Part shown: positions 59,601-64,000 of the stretch, piece by piece | How the letters are laid out: each line of letters starts with the position of its first letter | How positions within the stretch are numbered: the stretch's first letter is position 1 | NCBI GenBank assembly: GCA_004009845.1 | Contig: RMBW01000057.1 | Coordinates: 124,001-188,000, forward strand | From: Davidsoniella eucalypti | Lineage: Eukaryota > Ascomycota > Sordariomycetes > Microascales > Ceratocystidaceae | Length of the DNA: 64,000 nucleotides | Reading direction: 5' to 3' | Translations under genes and position numbers: made by a program | Notes under the pieces: generated by a model | What the model saw: only the letters and a program-made list of their open reading frames with translations | Databases searched by the model: none | What the model was told of the DNA's origin: nothing

Positions 59601-61185
59601 ATTAACGCGGTACATTCAAAAGGCGGCTTTAAGAGATACGGCTTTACCCCAGAATTAAGCCCGCGCAAGCATCTGATGACGCAGCATCGCCGGCTTCATA
59701 AGCAAAGCCAGACAGGCTCTTCCCTAAGTAGGTAGACTATTTGTTTCCGGTGATTGGCTTCCTTTGACACAGAGGCTAGTAAATAGCGGCTCAACACATC
59801 AGATTTTGTTTCTTGTTTTCTTGCTTCGGCCCATTTTGTCAATTCGAACGAACATGTGATGATATTGTTGATTTCATGCCTGGGCCTCGCTTGAAGGCTT
59901 TAGTGTTGGAGTCTAGTTAAGCTTTTACTAGCCACCCGCCATAGCATGTGGGGCCTTGTTCTCATTCCTTTTTTTCATTGGGGAATTGGTGGCTTCTATG
60001 GCTCCATAGCTGTGGCTGAAATACAGTAGTGGGGAACAAAGACCCTCACCCAACGGATTTCACGGTACAATATACATTAGTTGGTTGAACTGAAAGACAT
60101 GGCGGCAGGGAAAGACCAGCCCACCAAAAAGAAGCCGGAAAAAAGCCAAGTGCGCTTCCCGCTGCCTTTTTGGAGCAGGTTGCCAGCCAAACAGGTACCT
60201 TGCCATCTCCAAATTCTCTAAAACATGGAGGGTGGGTTTCTTGCTCATTTTGGTGTGTTGCGATAGTAGTTGCTGCTCTTACGATGCTAATGTCTCCTTC
60301 CATCTTGCCGGAATGTAGAGGAAATAGTAAATGAAAATAAACGGGAGAGACAGGGAGAGAGTCCGCATGTCCAACTGATATTTATTCAGGTGTTTTTATT
60401 TTAATTTGGTGCCATCTGGCGAGGAGAAGGATGGACGAAATCGCAACTCGTCTTTTTACTTTCTTTCTCGTGTAGATTCCCAAGTCTTCTCTCGCATTTC
60501 CTGATCGACTTCGTTTCTTCCTGTAAACACAACTAATTGCTCGAGATTTGGCAGCCATTTGTTTACTTTGATTTTCAATCGGCCTTTCCCGTTCATCCTC
60601 GTAATTCTTTCTTATTTCCTGCCATCTTTTTCTTCTTCCTTACGCTTCCCCACTATCGTTAAAACTACTGACAACTACCCACGATTTGCCGACATCGCCC
60701 GCCGGCCATTATCGAGTTCGTCCCTTGTCTAAAGCGACGAAGCGATTCTGCTTTCTGTAAATTCGATTGCTATCGTGGCCTGAGGGGACAAGCCTAAAAT
60801 ATATATATACAAAAGTGATAAGCAAGCGTCGTGATCTATAAGTAAAACTAAACCGTTGCCTAAAGATCTGTGTCAATCGTGAAGAGTAAGGGGCCCGCCA
60901 GGATCGTCTGCATTCTAGAACGAACGAAGCTATTGCTGTACTTGGGAAACAAGCTGTTTTTGCTAGAAGTAGACTATATCTATCTCTATCATTCAGTAAT
61001 ATATCGTCGTCTCCTTTGTCGACCTCAATATTGTGGGCAGAAGAACTAAATTCACCAGCGCTCATTCAGTCTCATCACCCCGCTTTGCCGTCCGGGCCCT
61101 CGCCTTTTATCGTTCCATCATTTTATTTTATTTTTTACTCTTCAGCTATCATCGGATATAAAACCCCCTCCAGGCAAGCCCTAGA
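56530..61185. other. 4.7-kb divergent intergenic region
   Basis: This is the spacer between the LETM1 gene and the adenylate kinase gene. It contains a GTA microsatellite at 56651-56682 in the LETM1 leader or promoter. Frames up to 123 codons (such as 59364-59735) have no domain, weak composition and no splice support. The stretch from about 60.4 to 61.18 kb is pyrimidine-rich, as expected for the adenylate kinase promoter and leader. I see no supported gene. Confidence 0.55.
56651..56682 (+). repeat. (GTA)n microsatellite
   Basis: About 10.7 units of GTA lie 122-153 bases upstream of the LETM1 start codon. They read as (TAC)n on that gene's strand. The length is likely polymorphic between strains. 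Confidence 0.95.
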
Positions 61186-62073
61186 ATGCAACTCCGTAGA
61201 GCCGCTCGTGTCATCCTCGTTGGTGCGCCCGGAGTGGGCAAGGGAACACAGAGCGAGCGTCTCCTGCAGCGCTTCCCGCAGCTACAGGCCATCAGCTCAG
61301 GCGATCTGCTGCGCGGTAATGTTAAGCGGCGGACGCCTCTGGGTAAGCCTCCCCCACAGCATTCCTTTATACATTTTCTGACCGTATACTAACATACTTC
61401 TGCAGGTATCAAGGTTGAACATACCATGAAGACTGGCGGTCTGGTGAGCGACCAGCTGATCCTCCGAGTCATCGGTAATGAGTTCTACCAGCGTGGCTGG
61501 ATCTCTCTCCCCGGTGGCCGGGAGGGTATGACCCTCGCTAGCAGCGGTGAAGCCACTGCCGAAGCCGTACAAGACACCCCCATTGAAGCAGCTGTGCCTA
61601 ACAGCTTTATTGGCACCCCGTCCATTCTGGAATCTGTCCCTCCCCCAGTCTTCAGCGACGATCCCGCCTGCTCCTTCCTGCTCGACGGCTTCCCCCGCAC
61701 CCAGATGCAGGCCGCCACGTTTGACCGTGTCGTACCCATCAACATGGTCATCTCCATCAAAACTCCCTTCGACGTGCTACTCAAGCGCATCACCAGTCGT
61801 TGGGTCCACGGGCCCTCCGGCCGCGTCTACAACACCGAGTTTAACGCACCGCGTCTTGCTGGCTTAGACGACGTCACCGGAGAGCCCTTGACCCAACGTA
61901 GTGACGATACCGAGGAAGTCTACCGTGCTCGCTATGGAAAGTTTTTAGATACGGCTGAGCCCTTGCTAGAGCACTATGCCAAGAAAGGTCTGCTTTGGGA
62001 GGTCGATGGCATGAGCAGTAATGAGATCTCTCCAAAGCTATTATCCAAGTTTGAACGTGTGTATGCTCACTAG
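61186..62073 (+). CDS. ADK2: adenylate kinase, mitochondrial GTP:AMP type
   Basis: This enzyme transfers phosphate from a nucleoside triphosphate to AMP. AK3/Adk2-type members act in the mitochondrial matrix and prefer GTP. Exons 61186-61342 and 61406-62073 join across a 63-bp phase-1 intron to give 274 aa. The P-loop GAPGVGKGTQ lies near residues 13-22, followed by ISSGDLLR of the NMP-binding part and FLLDGFPRT near 142-150. The LID segment begins SRWVHGPSGRVYN and lacks the four-Cys zinc site. It continues with GEPLTQRSDDTEE and KGLLWEVDG. About 55 extra, mostly low-complexity residues (84-141) separate the AMP-binding helices from FLLDGFPRT. The N-terminus is short and basic (MQLRRAARV), which could serve as an uncleaved mitochondrial signal. 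The gene converges on SPT5. Confidence 0.92.
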
Positions 62074-62882
62074 ACGAACAGGTACTGGCGTTACAGTGGG
62101 GTTGGGAATTGACTCCCAATTGTACGATCATGAAATCAGGCGTGGGTTTTTAGTCTCCCTTTTCTTTTCTTTTCTTTTCTATATGCTATCCTTTCACGTA
62201 TATCTTTCTTATTTAGGGGACAGGCACTTAATCGGTGTCTCCATCTGTTATGTTATTTCTTTTCTTACATTCAAAATGTTAATCATATTCTACAAAAATA
62301 ATCTCCGTATACAGATATGAATCGAAGTCAATAATAATTACACATATCTAGAGTTAAATAGGGTATAATATCATAATCGACGAAAACAACATGATATTAA
62401 AGAAGTAAAATAATATCAGATACATCCTTCATTTCTCATAATAGTCAAAAAGTACGTATATGATAAGTAGGTGATATGATAATAGTTACTATAAGAAAAA
62501 AGAAAAGAAAAAAGGAAATAAGGAGGTATTTTGTTCCTCATGTGTACTTTTTTGTATATGAAATGTAAAGAGAAAATCAGAAAGAATCAATGTACCCAAA
62601 AAGAGAGAAGAAAAAAACAACAGAATTGAAATGTAAAAAAGAGAATATGAAAATATAAGAAAAAAAACCAACGAAAAGAAATAATGATGATATAAAAAAA
62701 AAGAAGAAAAAAAAGGAAGAACAATAAACAAACTCTTCGCATTTCCATGCCCAAATAATATACTCCAGATAATAATACCTTCTTAGCATCTTATCAAACC
62801 CTCCACTGCAATTGCTAAAGGCTTTCACTCCGTTACTATTCGCTATTAATCGACCCTCTCTTTATGATAGCCCCCTCCTCAT
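62074..62882. other. AT-rich spacer between convergent genes, with a TTTTC repeat
   Basis: This is the shared 3' region of the adenylate kinase and SPT5 genes. It has a CTTTT/TTTTC pentamer tract near 62159-62180 and is A-rich after 62490. No gene is seen. Confidence 0.6.
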
Positions 62883-64000
62883 CTAATCATCCTCGTCATA
62901 CCGCGGTGCCGGAGTGTCAGGCACACCACCGTACGCACCAGGCGTTGGCGCACCATAGTATCCACTAGAAGCATAACCCGTTGCCGCCGGTGTTGGGGCA
63001 CCTGCACCAGGCGTGGGCGCCGAATCCGCACCCCAACTGTTCCAGCCTCCGGGTGTTGGCGCACTCAACGCGCCTGGAGTGGGAGCTGAGTAAGCACCAG
63101 GAGTTGGTGCGTTAATAGCACCAGGCGTTGGCGCTCCTAATAGACCTGCACCCGGTGTTGGCGCATCGTATGGGTGCGATGAGCCGGAGGCACCGGGAGT
63201 GTAGCCCCAATTGTCGCTGGGAGCTGCCGGCGTAGCAGCTGACGCGCCGTAGGCGGGAGTCTTTGAGCCGCTGTTCCAGCTGTCACTACCGTACGCCGGC
63301 GTGCGGCCGCCAGAACCGTAGGAATCGTGCGCTGGGGTCTTGCCGCCAGAGTTGGCCCATGCCGGAGTCCGGGCACCAGAGCCGTAAGCAGTACGGTTGC
63401 CGTCGTAGGGGTTAACAGTGCGAGAACCGTCAGCCCATGCAGGAGTGCGTGACCCAGAATTGTCTTGTTTCCATGCAGGAGTACGACCTCCACCAGCAGC
63501 AGGAGCTGAAGTAGAGACATAATGTTAGTATTGTGTTGCAAGGATACGTTGAAAGAAAGGAATGTGTTTGCTTACTTCTTGACCCCCAAGCAGGTGTTCG
63601 ATCTGAGTTGTGAGATGGCGTACGTCCACTTCCAGCCTGCCAGCTAGGAACTCTGCCACTAGAACTATTGCTGGATCCGTTGGATGGCCGAGGACCGCCC
63701 TTGCCGTAGGGATCAACGGGCTCACCAGTAACCTTGTCACGGTAGCTGAGGTGTTCTTTTGGCACCGACACAATTTTGTTACGGGCGTGCAATTCAACAC
63801 GGGCGGTCGCATCAGTGGCATCCTTGACGATACCTAATAGACCCTTGTAGATACCACGTCTGATAACGACAGTCTGTCCAATGGCACGATCACGACCCAT
63901 AGGCTTGGGTGGCGGTGCCATACCCTTAGGGCCGTTACGCTTCAAGGCAGGGTTCATGGCACTAAGATCGGGACCGCTGTTAGCAGCGACACGACCACCC
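62883..64000 (-). CDS. SPT5: transcription elongation factor SPT5, C-terminal part (5' end beyond window)
   Basis: Spt5 forms DSIF with Spt4 on RNA polymerase II and controls pausing, elongation and capping. The visible part is 348 aa from two exons, 64000-63576 (open at the window edge) and 63505-62883, split by a 70-bp intron. It includes a late KOW domain (GQTVVIRRGIYKGLLGIVKDA, followed by ATARVELHA and SVPKEHL). The C-terminal repeat region has two blocks. First come about nine R/K-T-P-A-W/Y/H units, then about eight A-P-T-P-G-A units, before the acidic end YDEDD. In the family such repeats are phosphorylated by Bur1/CDK9 kinases. The intron falls inside the first block and restores an SRTPA unit exactly. 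KOW, NGN and the acidic N-terminus lie outside the window. Confidence 0.95.

Noticed and set aside
59364..59735. 123-codon plus-strand frame between the LETM1 and adenylate kinase genes
   Set aside because: No domain, no splice structure, and its composition resembles the surrounding spacer.

Overview
The window is nuclear DNA of a filamentous ascomycete (Pezizomycotina). Its genes have short introns (60-98 bp) with GTAAG/GTATGT-type donors and CTAAC/CTAAT branch sites. It carries a highly reducing polyketide synthase, a white-collar-2 type GATA/PAS protein, a kexin, and long AT-rich gene-poor spacers. The style suits Sordariomycetes, but I cannot fix the class from sequence alone.

Layout, left to right. 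1-4.77 kb is gene-free and rich in homopolymers. 4.77-12.97 kb (+) is a complete eight-exon highly reducing PKS (KS-AT-DH-MT-ER-KR-ACP, about 2544 aa). A single-exon orphan helical protein (-) converges on it at 13.44-14.32 kb. 14.3-20.7 kb is AT-rich. It holds a predicted 85-aa two-exon gene (-), a C2H2 zinc-finger gene (+) interrupted by one in-frame TGA, and a cluster of GAACNNGTTC palindromes. 20.7-24.7 kb (-) is RAD50 (1310 aa). 29.24-31.47 kb (+) is WC-2 (666 aa). 31.9-38.4 kb (-) is a very long PhoD-like phosphatase protein (2146 aa). 42.5-45.2 kb (+) is kexin (863 aa). 46.0-46.3 kb (+) is a candidate 72-aa gene. 46.9-48.4 kb (-) is sorting nexin Snx4/Atg24 (483 aa). 49.22-53.51 kb (-) is an intact Ty1/copia (Ty5-like) retrotransposon with identical 149-bp LTRs and a 5-bp target duplication. 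54.8-56.5 kb (-) is a mitochondrial LETM1/Mdm38 protein (539 aa). 61.2-62.1 kb (+) is a mitochondrial-type adenylate kinase (274 aa). 62.9-64.0 kb (-) is the C-terminal part of transcription elongation factor SPT5, cut by the window edge.

Most genes are unrelated housekeeping or regulatory loci: DNA repair, light sensing, Golgi proteolysis, endosomal recycling and autophagy, mitochondrial ion homeostasis, nucleotide balance and transcription elongation. The PKS has no tailoring enzyme, transporter or pathway regulator within 4.7 kb upstream or 17 kb downstream, apart from the broken zinc-finger gene, so it looks solitary here. The most noteworthy items are the apparently recent copia element (half-tRNA-type primer site, paired CACGTG boxes in the LTR), the solitary PKS, the single-stop zinc-finger gene and the palindrome cluster. 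I saw no convincing tRNA or rRNA gene, and no CRISPR array.
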